Shown: one piece after another, positions 18,136 through 26,934 of the stretch
How positions within the stretch are numbered: position 1 is the first letter of the stretch
Layout: the number at the start of each line of letters is the position of its first letter
Origin: an uncultured Chloroflexus sp.
GTDB lineage: Bacteria > Chloroflexota > Chloroflexia > Chloroflexales > Chloroflexaceae
DNA length: 38,095 nt
NCBI RefSeq assembly: GCF_937129525.1
Contig: NZ_CAKZNK010000029.1
Span: forward strand, 1 to 38,095
Direction of reading: 5' to 3'
The notes under the pieces: model-generated
The model's database searches: none
Told to the model about the DNA's origin: nothing
Seen by the model: only the letters and a program-made list of their open reading frames with translations
Position numbers and translations under genes: made by a program

Positions 18136-18729
18136 TCAATCTGCCCGCCGGCCTAGCCCATCAAAGAAGGTCGTGATAATCAGTTCAGCCACTGCGGCGC
18201 CATTCTCGCCAACTGCCGCCTGCTCAGTGTGAAAGAAGGGATAGAGCATGCCGAGCAGCAACCACGTCGCCAGATGCGGATCGACCGGTTGCAGTTCACC
18301 GCGTTCAATACCGGTTCTGATCATCGCGCTGATGGGCGCAATCAAACCGTTGGCATAGCAGCGCGCGACACTGGCGCGCGCTGCTTCGCTCAGGCGCGGC
18401 ATGTCCTGGTTACTCAAGCGCACCAATGCCCGTTGAGCAGGCGCTTGCGCAAACAGCCCGCGGATTAGCGCCGTCAGTTGCGCGCGCGTGTCCGGTTCGC
18501 GCCCGGCAGCGTCGGCCAGCGCTGCCATCTCGTTTGCCCAATTGGTGAGTACCGCAACCAGCAGATCCTCTTTGTCGCGAAAATGGTGGTAGAGGCCGGC
18601 TTTCGACAGACCAGCCGCTTCGGCAATCTCGCGCATGGCTATCCCGTCGTAGCCGTAGGTGACGATCAGCCGCGCCGCTTCATCGATAATCCGGTTGCGA
18701 ATCTGCTCAGAACTCTGTTGGCGGTTCAT
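18136..18729 (-). CDS. TetR-family repressor, likely regulator of the adjacent MFS pump
   Basis: This is a dimeric DNA-binding repressor that releases DNA when a small ligand binds. The 197-residue protein has a clear TetR helix-turn-helix at about residues 11-57, with TYGYDGIAMREIAEAAGLSK and GLYHHFRDKEDLL. A helical ligand-binding domain without recognisable specificity follows. It is the second gene of a minus-strand pair and starts 24 bases after the stop of the MFS gene. Two copies of a 14-bp palindrome sit on the pump promoter (20179-20192 and 20225-20238) and are the obvious operators. Control would therefore be autoregulatory, with the repressor encoded behind its target. GAGG lies ten bases before the ATG. 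Confidence 0.92.
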   Translation of the reverse strand: MNRQQSSEQIRNRIIDEAARLIVTYGYDGIAMREIAEAAGLSKAGLYHHFRDKEDLLVAVLTNWANEMAALADAAGREPDTRAQLTALIRGLFAQAPAQRALVRLSNQDMPRLSEAARASVARCYANGLIAPISAMIRTGIERGELQPVDPHLATWLLLGMLYPFFHTEQAAVGENGAAVAELIITTFFDGLGRRAD

Positions 18730-18753
18730 GCAAAGCTTGCCTCTACTTCATCG

Positions 18754-20142
18754 CTATGCCTGCTGCGCGTGCGTCAGTGCGCTGGCACGCTCAGCCGCGC
18801 GATCCTTCAGACCGAGCGCCGCCGCAGTCAGCAAGAAGATTCCAACACCAATTGCCAGAAACGCTAATCCGTAGCCGGTTACCGCGCCGCCGCCGGCAGC
18901 CGCAATTAACCCGACCAGAACCGCTCCCAGTAACTGGCCGCTACCCATCGTGACGGTCAATAACCCCTGTGCCGCAGCTCGCTCGTGAACTGGCACTTCA
19001 TTTAGTAGAATATACCGCAATGCCGCGCCGAGCAAGATTGCCAGCCCTAGCCCCGCCACCAGCGCAGCTACGTAAAATGCCACCAGACTGGTCGGCCAGC
19101 CGCCAAGCACAATGAGACCTGCGCCACTCAGGGCCACGCCAATGGTCACGACAATCCGCGAACCAAACCGGTCAAGCATTCGCCCCGAAATCGGTGAACC
19201 GACCGCCATTGCCAGCACGACCGGCAAGAGCATAAAGCTGGCCGTTGAACTGCTCACACCATACGCGGCGGTCAAGAGCGCGGGTACAAAGACAATTGCC
19301 GACTCGGCAATGCCGGCGCCGATTGCCAGAGCTGCCGTTAGCCAGATCTGGCGCGAGCGAAAGATCGACGGTTGCAAGATAGGCTCAATGGCTCGCCGCT
19401 CGACTGTGACGAAGAGGGGCGCCAGCGCTATCGCCGCCGCCAGTGAGCCGATTGCCGGCCATGGCAGATCGCCATTTTGCAGCCGTGCCGGATCAAGCCC
19501 GGTTAGCCCATAGGCCAGTCCGGTTAATATCAAGCCAAGCGTTACCAACCCCGCCAGATCGAATGGAGCAGAAGTTGTTCGCAAGCGCCCAGGTAAGAGC
19601 TTGACGCTGAACCCGATCAAAATCGCGGCAATCGGAATATTGATTAAAAAGAGCCATTGCCAACCGATCAGGAGAAGCAGACCGCCAAGGATTGGCCCGA
19701 TGAGAAATGCAATCCCGAACACTGCCCCGATCAGACCTAACGCCGCGCCGCGTCGCTCTGGCGGAAAGGTGTCGCCAATCACGGCGCTTGCGACCGGAAA
19801 GATACCGCCTGCGCTAATGCCCTGTGCGAGGCGTCCGATTAAGAGGACGGGAAATGATGGCGCGAAGGCTACGAGAAGCGAGCCGAGGGCAAATCCGCTC
19901 AGGCTGGCAACGTAGAGCGCGCGTCGGCCAAATCGATCGGAAAGCGCCGCGATTGGTGGCGTGCCAACCAGGTTGCCTAACACGTAGATGGAAAAGACCC
20001 ACGACAGGCCGCGTTCGTCGGCGTCGAAGACGCGCTGGATCGATGGCAATGCCGGCCCAACGATAGCAATGTCGAGCGCCGCCATCAAGACACCAAAGAA
20101 GAGCAGGCCGAGGATGTGATTGCGTTGACGTTCCTGATCCAT
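18754..20142 (-). CDS. MFS efflux transporter, DHA2 (14-TM, EmrB/QacA) type
   Basis: This is a proton-driven drug or metabolite exporter of the inner membrane. The protein (462 residues from ATG 20142) has about 14 hydrophobic segments. It carries family motifs in its first helices: ALDIAIVGPALPSIQ (DHA2 motif D1), LSDRFGRRALY (motif A) and the ISAGGIFPVASAVIGDTFPPERRGAA region (motif C neighbourhood, read here in parts). The start at 20142 is preferred because GGGGAAG lies nine bases upstream. ATG 20160 in the same frame adds six residues but has no ribosome site. It is the first gene of an operon with the TetR gene. Substrate is unknown. Two operators bracket its promoter, so expression is probably induced by the pumped compound. 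Confidence 0.9.
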   Translation of the reverse strand: MDQERQRNHILGLLFFGVLMAALDIAIVGPALPSIQRVFDADERGLSWVFSIYVLGNLVGTPPIAALSDRFGRRALYVASLSGFALGSLLVAFAPSFPVLLIGRLAQGISAGGIFPVASAVIGDTFPPERRGAALGLIGAVFGIAFLIGPILGGLLLLIGWQWLFLINIPIAAILIGFSVKLLPGRLRTTSAPFDLAGLVTLGLILTGLAYGLTGLDPARLQNGDLPWPAIGSLAAAIALAPLFVTVERRAIEPILQPSIFRSRQIWLTAALAIGAGIAESAIVFVPALLTAAYGVSSSTASFMLLPVVLAMAVGSPISGRMLDRFGSRIVVTIGVALSGAGLIVLGGWPTSLVAFYVAALVAGLGLAILLGAALRYILLNEVPVHERAAAQGLLTVTMGSGQLLGAVLVGLIAAAGGGAVTGYGLAFLAIGVGIFLLTAAALGLKDRAAERASALTHAQQA

Positions 20143-20178
20143 AGACTCTCGCTTCCCCATGTTTTAATCTGCAAACCA

Positions 20179-20238
20179 ACCGACCGGTCGGTCTGTAGTA
20201 TAGCACCTTTGACACTGTTTGTCTACCGACCGGTCGGT
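20179..20238 (-). promoter_or_regulatory. MFS-tetR promoter with two identical TetR-type operators
   Basis: The perfect palindrome ACCGACCGGTCGGT occurs at 20179-20192 and 20225-20238, 46 bases apart. Between them on the minus strand lies a promoter: TAGACA (20225-20220), 17 bases, TATACT (20202-20197). One operator touches the -35 and the other covers the predicted start site near 20190. This is a textbook steric-repression layout. The upstream operator is also about 50 bases before a possible extended -10 (TGG plus TACAAT, 20280-20285) of the rightward gene, so shared control is possible. Confidence 0.88.
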
Positions 20239-20320
20239 TGGGATTTGATCTGAAATCGATCAGATGGCGCGCAGTATGGTACAATCGAGCAGGTATGGGT
20301 TCACGTCATGAGCATGACCT

Positions 20321-21601
20321 ATGCAACTAACGCTCAATATTGAAAATATTCGCGCCGACACCCCCCTCCCGCCGCTCTTTCGTGTCCGTCAGCGCTGGCA
20401 AACCACGCCGATTGCCGATGTTGCCGCCACAACCCGGAACGAACTCGATCGACTGGGGTTAGCCGCTCAGCTTCGTCCTGGAATGCGGATCGCCGTTACC
20501 GCCGGTAGCCGTGGGATCGCCAATATCGTTCCGATTACCGCAGCCGCAGTCTCCTGGCTGCGCGATCACGGCGCTGAGCCGTTTGTCGTCCCGGCTATGG
20601 GTAGTCACGGTGGCGCAACGGCTGCCGGGCAGGTGGCGTTGCTCGCTTCACTCGGCATTACCGAGCAGACGGTTGGTTGCCCGATTCGCGCAACAATGGA
20701 TGTGGTTGAGCTGGGTCGGATCGCCGATGGCACGCCGGTCTACATGGATCGGTTTGCCGCCGAAGCTGATGGCGTGCTGGTGATTAACCGGATCAAAACC
20801 CATACCTCATTCAAGGCGCCGATTGAGAGTGGTTTGGCCAAGATGTGCGCAGTTGGTCTGGGGAAACGTCAGGGGGCTGAAATCGTTCATCGCACTGCCG
20901 TTTACGGTCTCAAAGAGCAACTGGTGCCGATGGCGCGCGTGATAGTTGAGTATGGCAAGGTGCTGGCCGGCCTGGCGATCCTCGAAGATGCGCGTGATCA
21001 GACTGCGGCGATTGTCGCGTTGCCGCCTGCCGACATCGGCGGCCCTGGCGAGGCGGCCTTGCTGGCTCGCAGCAAAGTGATGATGGCGCGCCTGCCCTTC
21101 GATCGCCTCGATGTGCTGGTCGTTGATCGGATTGGCAAGAATATCAGCGGTACCGGTATGGATACCAACGTGATCGGTCGGTTGCCGATTCCCGGTGAAC
21201 CGCCGCCTGATCGCCCGGTAATTAACGTCATTGTGGTGCTCGATCTGACACCTGAAACGCATGGGAATGCGAACGGGATTGGCCTAGCCGATATTACGAC
21301 GGCCCGCCTCGCAGCGAAAATCGATTTTCATGCCACTTACGTTAATGTACTGACTGCCGGTCTGGTTGGATTGTGTAAGGGTGGGTTGCCGATCACGTTG
21401 CCAACCGAGCGCGATGCGGTCGCCATGGCAGTGAAGACGTGCGGGCAGCCCGATCTGGCTGCCGTGCGACTGGCGCGTATTCCCGATACGCTCCATCTCG
21501 AAGAGCTGTTAGTCAGCGAGGCGCTGCTGCCAGAAGTTGCCGCCAATCCCGATCTCGAACTGCTTGGCCCCGCCGAATGGGTGCTTGATAGCGAAGGATA
21601 G
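20321..21601 (+). CDS. LarA-like / DUF2088 lactate racemase-domain protein
   Basis: The 426-residue cytosolic protein belongs to the DUF2088 group related to the nickel-pincer lactate racemase LarA. Seen: TAGSRGIANI (near 60-69), PAMGSHGGATAAGQ (near 90-103), and a long conserved segment NRIKTHTSFKAPIESGLAKM (near 151-170) followed by VGLGKRQGAE. I do not see the LarB, LarC or LarE genes that make and insert the nickel pincer cofactor, and I could not confirm the LarA cofactor-binding Lys and His set. The true reaction may therefore differ from lactate racemisation. It heads a run of four close same-strand genes, with the C39-like peptidase seven bases downstream. Upstream is an extended -10 (20277-20285) and no clear ribosome site. 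Confidence 0.8.
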   Translation: MQLTLNIENIRADTPLPPLFRVRQRWQTTPIADVAATTRNELDRLGLAAQLRPGMRIAVTAGSRGIANIVPITAAAVSWLRDHGAEPFVVPAMGSHGGATAAGQVALLASLGITEQTVGCPIRATMDVVELGRIADGTPVYMDRFAAEADGVLVINRIKTHTSFKAPIESGLAKMCAVGLGKRQGAEIVHRTAVYGLKEQLVPMARVIVEYGKVLAGLAILEDARDQTAAIVALPPADIGGPGEAALLARSKVMMARLPFDRLDVLVVDRIGKNISGTGMDTNVIGRLPIPGEPPPDRPVINVIVVLDLTPETHGNANGIGLADITTARLAAKIDFHATYVNVLTAGLVGLCKGGLPITLPTERDAVAMAVKTCGQPDLAAVRLARIPDTLHLEELLVSEALLPEVAANPDLELLGPAEWVLDSEG

Positions 21602-21608
21602 TCTCATT

Positions 21609-22646
21609 ATGCCACACCATCTGCTGCACCATTGGAATGAAAGCGCTATCGACAACTGGGAACGGGCTGCGCCGCTGCCCGGCGATGATCCCTACGCCCG
21701 CATTGCGATGGTGAGTCCTTTGCTGACAGTGCCCGATGCAGTGGCAATCATTCCGAGTTGGGCTGCCGATACTCCACCCGATAGCTGGATCGAAGTGAAT
21801 GTGCGCGCGCAGCAGAATGGGATCTGGAGCAACTGGTACCGGCTGGCAGCCTGGGATGCCGATGGCTCGCGGCGCGCGAGCTTCGACCGTCAACGTGACG
21901 ACTGCGGTTTTGTTGCCACCGATACGGTAAAGCTGACTGCGCCGGCGCAGGCAGTTCAGGCGCGCGTGTTGCTCTGCGGAAGACCCGGCGCCGATATGCC
22001 ATCGGTGACCGATCTTTTTCTCTGTGTGACTACAACTGCCTCGCCGGCGATCGCTGCCGAACCACCAGCGCTTTCGGCGATAGATCTGCCGCTTTTGCTC
22101 TGTCAGTATGATTATCCCGGTGGCGAAGGCTGGTGCAGCCCCACTGCCGTTCATATGGTGTTGGCCTACTGGCATGCCCAACTGCTCGATCCGCGTCTGG
22201 CCCCCTTTGCCGATCCTGCTACCTTGCCTGACTTGACCGTCGCCGGGATTTTCGATCCTGGCTGGGATGGCACCGGGAATTGGTCATTCAACACGGCCTT
22301 CGCGGCGCGTTTCGGTCTGCGCGCATATGTCACTCGTTTCGATACGCTCGAACAGATCGGACGCTGGACGGCAGCCGGCGTGCCGGTGATTATCAGTCTG
22401 GCCTGGGAACCCGGGCAGATCGATGACGCGCCGAGGCGTACCGATGGACATCTGACGATTGTGCGTGGTTTTTCTCATACCCACGCGCTGATTGCCGAGC
22501 CAGCCGGTCGTGACCGCCTCTTGCGCGCTTATCCACAAGCGCAACTGGCCGAAGCCTGGCAGGCTAATTCAGCCGGTACCGTCTACCTGATCTATCCGCC
22601 CGATTGGCCGCGCCCACAGCCTGGTTTGTCCGACGCCTGGGTGTAA
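21609..22646 (+). CDS. C39-like cysteine peptidase domain protein
   Basis: The 345-residue protein has a beta-rich N-terminal half (about 1-150) and a C39-like papain-fold domain (about 160-330). The catalytic Cys176 sits in GEGWCSPTAVHMVLAYW and the His281 in DGHLTIVRGF; an acidic or Asn third residue is not certain. No signal peptide or membrane anchor is visible, which is unusual because many C39-like proteins are secreted or fused to exporters. ATG 21609 is supported by GAAGGA at 21594-21599; the frame extends uselessly to 21537 within the previous gene. It lies seven bases from both neighbours, so it is part of a tight operon. Substrate is unknown. It may be a non-processing C39 relative that hydrolyses an amide in a small molecule or peptide. 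Confidence 0.82.
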   Translation: MPHHLLHHWNESAIDNWERAAPLPGDDPYARIAMVSPLLTVPDAVAIIPSWAADTPPDSWIEVNVRAQQNGIWSNWYRLAAWDADGSRRASFDRQRDDCGFVATDTVKLTAPAQAVQARVLLCGRPGADMPSVTDLFLCVTTTASPAIAAEPPALSAIDLPLLLCQYDYPGGEGWCSPTAVHMVLAYWHAQLLDPRLAPFADPATLPDLTVAGIFDPGWDGTGNWSFNTAFAARFGLRAYVTRFDTLEQIGRWTAAGVPVIISLAWEPGQIDDAPRRTDGHLTIVRGFSHTHALIAEPAGRDRLLRAYPQAQLAEAWQANSAGTVYLIYPPDWPRPQPGLSDAWV

Positions 22647-22653
22647 TGTAACG

Positions 22654-23862
22654 ATGCGCGCGCTGGTTCTGTCACCCTACCCACCTTACCCGCCGCGTGG
22701 CGGCGGTGCGTTGCGCATCTACCATCTGCTGCGCGCGCTGGCCGTTCATCACCAGGTCACGTTACTGACCTTCGCCCCTGATGTAGCCGCTCAATCTGCC
22801 CTGCAACCGCTGGCCGATCTGGTCAGAGTTATGACGGTGATCGGGCCACCGGCCCGTTCACTCTTCCGACGCGCGATCACAACTCTGTTCAGTCCACTTC
22901 CCGATATGGCGCTACGCAATGCCAGCGCGGCGTACCGAACCGCGCTGGCCGAACTGTTGGCTCGCGAGCAGTTTGATGTCGTACTGGCCGAAAGTATCGA
23001 AATGGCGCCCTATCTCCGGCAAGCGCGCGGTTGCGGCGCGCGGCTGGCGCTTGATGAGTTTAACGCCGAATATGTGCTGCAACGCCGCGCTGCGCTTACC
23101 GATCTGCGCCGCGCTCCTCATCCACGATCCCTTATCGCCGGTAGCTATTCGCTTGTCCAGTGGTTGAAGTTAGCCGCGTTCGAACGCCGCATGCTCCGGT
23201 TGGCCGATCGGGTGCTGGTCGTATCAACCGAAGACGCTGCGGCATTGCAACGTCTCGCCCCTTCTGCGCGCCTGTCAATTGTCCCTAACGGAGTTGATTG
23301 CACCCACTTTGCGCCGCTCACTCCGCCACCGCCACCCGCCGCCGAGCTGGTCTTCGTCGGAACGCTAGACTACCGGCCTAATGTCGATGCTGTCCTCTGG
23401 TTTGTGCGTGAGGTGTGGCCGCTGATTCGCGCGCAACACCCGACGCTGCACTTTCGTCTGATCGGACGCCGACCGCATCCGGCCTTGCTGGCGCTCCATC
23501 AGCACCAGCATGTGATCGTAACAGGCGAAGTCGCGGACACCCGACCTGCCATTGCCGCTGCTACCGCTGTCGTAATCCCAATGCGTATCGGCGGTGGTTC
23601 TCGCTTGAAACTGCTCGAGGCGCTGGCCATGGCCGCTCCGGTGGTAAGCACAACAATGGGCGCCGAAGGTATTCCCGGATTGCGCCATAGCGAGCATTTG
23701 TTGCTGGCCGATACGCCTGCTGCATTTGCGCAGGCGGTCGATCGATTGATCAAAGATCGCGCATTTGCCCATCGTCTCGGTCAGAACGGTCGGGAGTTTG
23801 TTTGCGCCGGCTACGATTGGGCCCAGATCGTGCCGCGTCTTGAAATGGCATTGGCCGGTTGA
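22654..23862 (+). CDS. GT4-family glycosyltransferase
   Basis: This is a GT-B fold sugar transferase, probably acting on a lipid- or cell-surface glycan. The 402-residue protein opens with LVLSPYPPYPPRGGGALRIYHLL (residues 4-26, read in parts), the usual N-terminal nucleotide-sugar site. It has VSTEDAAAL and SIVPNGVDCTHF mid-protein, FVGTLDYRPNVDAVLWF near 232-248, and the donor-site GGGSRLKLLEALAMAAPVVS near 310-329. It resembles polysaccharide-associated transferases with a sugar PEP-CTERM/EPS style C-terminal domain. It starts seven bases after the peptidase gene with a weak ribosome site, which suggests translational coupling. Donor and acceptor cannot be assigned. Confidence 0.88.
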   Translation: MRALVLSPYPPYPPRGGGALRIYHLLRALAVHHQVTLLTFAPDVAAQSALQPLADLVRVMTVIGPPARSLFRRAITTLFSPLPDMALRNASAAYRTALAELLAREQFDVVLAESIEMAPYLRQARGCGARLALDEFNAEYVLQRRAALTDLRRAPHPRSLIAGSYSLVQWLKLAAFERRMLRLADRVLVVSTEDAAALQRLAPSARLSIVPNGVDCTHFAPLTPPPPPAAELVFVGTLDYRPNVDAVLWFVREVWPLIRAQHPTLHFRLIGRRPHPALLALHQHQHVIVTGEVADTRPAIAAATAVVIPMRIGGGSRLKLLEALAMAAPVVSTTMGAEGIPGLRHSEHLLLADTPAAFAQAVDRLIKDRAFAHRLGQNGREFVCAGYDWAQIVPRLEMALAG

Positions 23863-23904
23863 GGCAAAACATTTTGCAAACACCCGAAAGGTTGCGATCC
23901 AGGT

Positions 23905-24660
23905 ATGCACACATTTCTGATCGGCATGAGCTATCCCTTCCGCGCCATTCGACTGATTGCCGGACAGCCTGCGCTCTGGCGCTACATTGCCATTCCAATT
24001 GGACTGAATCTACTGGTTGGTTTCGCGCTCTACACGACCCTGTTGCTGGCCGGCTTTCAGGCTATTGAAACCCTGCTCGCAGGCTGGCCGGTCTGGATTG
24101 CCTGGCTGGCGCAGATCGTGCTGGTCATTGCGCTCTTTATTGGGCTAGGGTATCTGCTGGTACGGTTCGGGGTTGTGCTCGGCTCGCCGTTTTACAGCCG
24201 ATTGTCAGAATTGCTCGAAGAACGGTTGCTCGGTGTGGCGACCACGGCGCCGCCAGCGAACGTCGCCAATGTGCTGCGCGATCTCAGTCGGGCAGTATTG
24301 TTTGAAGTGAAAAAACTACTGCTCACGCTGTCCATTGCGCTACCTGCCCTCTTGCTCAACTTCATTCCGGGTGCCGGCTCAATCCTGGCAACGATCGCTG
24401 GTATCACGCTGGGCGCCACCATCGCATGCCTTGATTTCTTCGATCCTCCCCTCGAACGACGGCGATTAGCGTTCCGCGCCAAACTGGTCTTTATCCGCCG
24501 CCATCTGCCGGCGAGCGCCGGGTTTGGCCTGATCTGTCTGGCTCTGGTCAGCATTCCCTTGCTCAACCTGCTCGCAGTGCCGGTCTGTATTACTGCTGGT
24601 ACTCTCTTCTTCTGCGAGCAGGCGCGATCGTTGCAGGTAGTCACTGCCCGCCAGGGTTAG
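23905..24660 (+). CDS. EI24/CysZ-like multi-pass membrane protein
   Basis: The 251-residue protein has about five to six hydrophobic segments and the EI24 family opening FLIGMSYPFRAIRLIAGQP (4-22). The family includes CysZ, a sulfate channel of gamma-proteobacteria, but most members are uncharacterised, so sulfate transport should not be assumed. No other sulfur-assimilation gene is nearby. It begins 42 bases after the glycosyltransferase stop and ends the four-gene run. Its last 20 bases overlap the end of the convergent sugar dehydrogenase gene. The start is set by conserved sequence; the ribosome site is weak. Confidence 0.82.
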   Translation: MHTFLIGMSYPFRAIRLIAGQPALWRYIAIPIGLNLLVGFALYTTLLLAGFQAIETLLAGWPVWIAWLAQIVLVIALFIGLGYLLVRFGVVLGSPFYSRLSELLEERLLGVATTAPPANVANVLRDLSRAVLFEVKKLLLTLSIALPALLLNFIPGAGSILATIAGITLGATIACLDFFDPPLERRRLAFRAKLVFIRRHLPASAGFGLICLALVSIPLLNLLAVPVCITAGTLFFCEQARSLQVVTARQG

Positions 24661-25897
24661 GCACAATCCGGTAGATGTTTCCATTCCGATCATCGGAAAC
24701 GAAAATGACCCCATTGGGCGCGATAGTAACCCCCGCCGGTCGGCCCCACGCTCCGCCACACTCTTGTTGTGGATGATCGCGGAAGCCGGTTAGAAACGGC
24801 TCAGCCGATACCGGTACGCCATTGCTGACGCGAATGCGCTGTACCCGACAATCGCGTGGCGTGTCATCGGCATTCCAGGATCCGTGATAGGCAATGAGCA
24901 GATCGCCGTCTGGCAATCGATCCAGACCGAGTGGCGCATAATGGGCCAGTTCGGTAAACAGCGCCGGCGTAGCTTGCGCGCAACTGGTGAACGTTTGATC
25001 GAGCGGCACGCGCTCATCGCGCACTTCTTGCGCGCCAACTGGCACCGGCCCCAATTCCGCCGTATAGCAGTAGGGCCAGCCGTAATGCCGACCGCGCTCA
25101 ACGTTGATCACAACCTCTTCTGGCGGCAAATCATTCCCAAGGCCATCGCTGCCGTTGTGAGTTGCCCAGAGACGACCATCAGGCAAGAAGATGAAATCAA
25201 CGCTATTGCGCAAGCCTTCCGCCCACACCGCGCGTCGGCGTGGATCGGGATCGTTGATAAAAGGGTTGTCATCCGGAATGTCGCCGTCGAGGGTATAGCG
25301 TAAGATTGCCGCCCGGCGCGGATCGCCTTCACTGCAACCGACTGTAATATTGCATTTTGAGCCGACTGACACGTAGAGCATACCATCCGGGCCGATGCGC
25401 GCAGTGCGCGTCGAGTGGCCGCCATCATTGGGCAGGCCGGTAACGATGACCGTCACTTCATCGCTGCTGAAACTGCCATTGTTATCGTTATCGCGCAGTC
25501 GCCACACCGTAGCGTTACCGGCGGCATACAGATCGCCGTCGTGCCAGGTCAGGCTATGGACACCCGGCAGATTGGTTGCCACTGCGATCACCTCATCAGC
25601 TCGACCATCGCCGGTTTGGTCAGGCAGGCGGACAATGCGGTTCGCGCCACGTTCAGCAACGTACAGCATACCATCTGGGCCGATTGCCATCAGGCGTGGC
25701 CGGTTGAGGCCGGCGGCATATTGGCGCGCAACATACCCATCGGCAACCTGCAACCGCGCACTCACCTCGTCAGGGTCGGGAATGACAAGGGTATGACTGA
25801 TAAAAGGCAGAAAGATGTACTGAGGGGACTGAGCCAGTCCGACTCCGACCAGTCCGATCAAGAGCAGGAGCGCGCTGAATAGCCATCGCTTTGCCAT
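24641..25897 (-). CDS. Secreted PQQ-dependent sugar dehydrogenase-like beta-propeller
   Basis: This is a predicted soluble extracytoplasmic glucose/sorbosone dehydrogenase-type protein that would oxidise aldose sugars with PQQ. The 418-residue protein has a signal peptide (hydrophobic 5-21, AQS at 22-24) and an unusual YIFLPFISH segment (28-35). A six-bladed propeller follows with GLNRPRLMAIGPDGMLYVAE (63-82), GGHSTRTARIGPDGMLYVSV (159-178, with the likely catalytic His161) and the AEGLRNSVDF region (226-235). It also has NDLPPEEVVINVERGRHYGWP (255-275, read in parts). DNDNNGSFSSDE (136-147) is a Ca-binding-like loop. PQQ synthesis genes are absent here, so the cofactor would come from elsewhere in the genome or the medium. 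It converges on the EI24 gene with a 20-base overlap. Confidence 0.88.
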   Translation of the reverse strand: MAKRWLFSALLLLIGLVGVGLAQSPQYIFLPFISHTLVIPDPDEVSARLQVADGYVARQYAAGLNRPRLMAIGPDGMLYVAERGANRIVRLPDQTGDGRADEVIAVATNLPGVHSLTWHDGDLYAAGNATVWRLRDNDNNGSFSSDEVTVIVTGLPNDGGHSTRTARIGPDGMLYVSVGSKCNITVGCSEGDPRRAAILRYTLDGDIPDDNPFINDPDPRRRAVWAEGLRNSVDFIFLPDGRLWATHNGSDGLGNDLPPEEVVINVERGRHYGWPYCYTAELGPVPVGAQEVRDERVPLDQTFTSCAQATPALFTELAHYAPLGLDRLPDGDLLIAYHGSWNADDTPRDCRVQRIRVSNGVPVSAEPFLTGFRDHPQQECGGAWGRPAGVTIAPNGVIFVSDDRNGNIYRIVPNPGGQ

Positions 25898-26110
25898 GGA
25901 GTTTCATCCTTCGTCTGCGTTGGGATGAGTCAGAATTTACTCTCATCATAGCAGATCGCGCCTCGCTGCCGCCACCGCAAACAGCGCAGCGCATCCCACA
26001 GAAGCTACGACGTAGCGCCTGAACACCACAACGAGACCTGGAGGAGAGAGGAGATTGATCTGAACGTACCGTGAGAAAGAGCGCTGAAACCTGACCCAGA
26101 AAGTATGAGA

Positions 26111-26135
26111 GCGGCGCGAAGCATGTTCGCGCCGC
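26111..26135 (-). terminator. Hairpin downstream of the small HTH gene
   Basis: A perfect 10-bp stem, GCGGCGCGAA (26111-26120) with TTCGCGCCGC (26126-26135), has a 5-base loop. On the minus strand it lies 40 bases after the HTH stop and is followed by TCTCATACTTTCT, a moderate T-rich tail. The rest of the 25898-26175 gap shows no credible gene. A frame of 84 codons there has no ribosome site and looks like chance. Confidence 0.55.
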
Positions 26136-26175
26136 GTCACCGAAATTAGCAGAGGCAACCTGAATAACTGGTTCT

Positions 26176-26475
26176 TTATAGGGAACTCTTTAACTGCCAA
26201 TAGACGATAGCCAGAACAATGATTGTTGCCCGGTTGAAATTCTGCACTGCTGGATGATCCTTCAGATTCAGCTTGCTGTAAAGCATATCGATGTACTTCC
26301 GCACTGTCGGTTCGCTCAGATGGAGGCGACTGGCAATGACTGACGGAGAATAATGGATATGCCGGGCAATGTTCAAAAGGTGTCGAGGCAGGCGTGGCAA
26401 TTGCTTCGCGACCTCCACGACGACGGGGCGCAGGTGCGGGTCAATTGAGGCGAGGAAGTGCTCAAGTGGGTTCAT
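26176..26475 (-). CDS. Small LuxR/GerE-type HTH protein with hydrophobic C-terminal tail
   Basis: I know no named family for this 99-residue protein. Residues 1-30 form an amphipathic helix region (FLASIDPHLRPVVVEVAKQL). Residues 38-72 match a LuxR/GerE DNA-binding helix-turn-helix: RHIHYSPSVIASRLHLSEPT then VRKYIDMLYSKLNL. Residues 83-95 (ATIIVLAIVYWQL) are strongly hydrophobic, enough for a short membrane anchor or a packing helix. There is no receiver or ligand domain. Upstream lies a 324-bp tandem repeat whose units each hold a broken copy of the first part of this gene, so it is the surviving member of a local family. The start is shared with the broken copies. A hairpin terminator follows. 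Confidence 0.68.
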   Translation of the reverse strand: MNPLEHFLASIDPHLRPVVVEVAKQLPRLPRHLLNIARHIHYSPSVIASRLHLSEPTVRKYIDMLYSKLNLKDHPAVQNFNRATIIVLAIVYWQLKSSL

Positions 26476-26610
26476 GAGCGTCCCTCCGTTGTAGTGGTGA
26501 AACGAACAGGCCGGAAAGCAACCTGATTGCGCTAACTGGTGCGCTGGTGAATTCCGTCTTTGTCTGGTGGGTTTTATTGATCATGTCTCATAGTACCGGT
26601 TGAGCCTCGT

Positions 26611-26829
26611 TTAGTGAAGTGCAAATAAGCCAAATTTTTGATGAATTAAGCGGCACCCACCGTTGGTTCGCCAGATAGAGGCGACTGGCGATGATTGAAA
26701 GAGGGCAATGGATATGCCGGGTAGTCTTCTAAAGGTGTCGAAGGCGCCTGGCATTTGCTTCGTGACCCGCGCGACGATGGGGCGGAGGTGTGAGTCAACT
26801 GAGGCCAGGAAGTACTCGAGCAAATTCAT
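26611..26829 (-). pseudogene. Decayed copy A of the small HTH gene
   Basis: The N-terminal 27 or so residues (LLEYFLASVDSHLRPIVARV) match the intact protein. The frame is then lost. Relative to the intact gene there is a one-base loss in the region before the HTH (GGTGTCGAAGGCG against GGTGTCGAGGCAG). A second loss lies in the recognition helix (GGTTCGCCAG against GGTTCGCTCAG). The C-terminal third is missing and replaced by unrelated sequence. The 72-codon open frame that remains is therefore not expected to give a working HTH. Confidence 0.72.
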
Positions 26830-26934
26830 ATAGGCCGGAAAGCAACCTGATGACGCTAACTGGCGCGCTGGTGAATTCCGTCTTTGTCTGGTGGGTTTTA
26901 TTGATCATGTCTCATAGTACCGGTTGAGCCTCGT

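Noticed and set aside
25946-26200. 84-codon frame on the minus strand downstream of the HTH gene
   Set aside because: It overlaps the HTH 3' end and the terminator hairpin, is Arg-rich by composition, and has no ribosome site.
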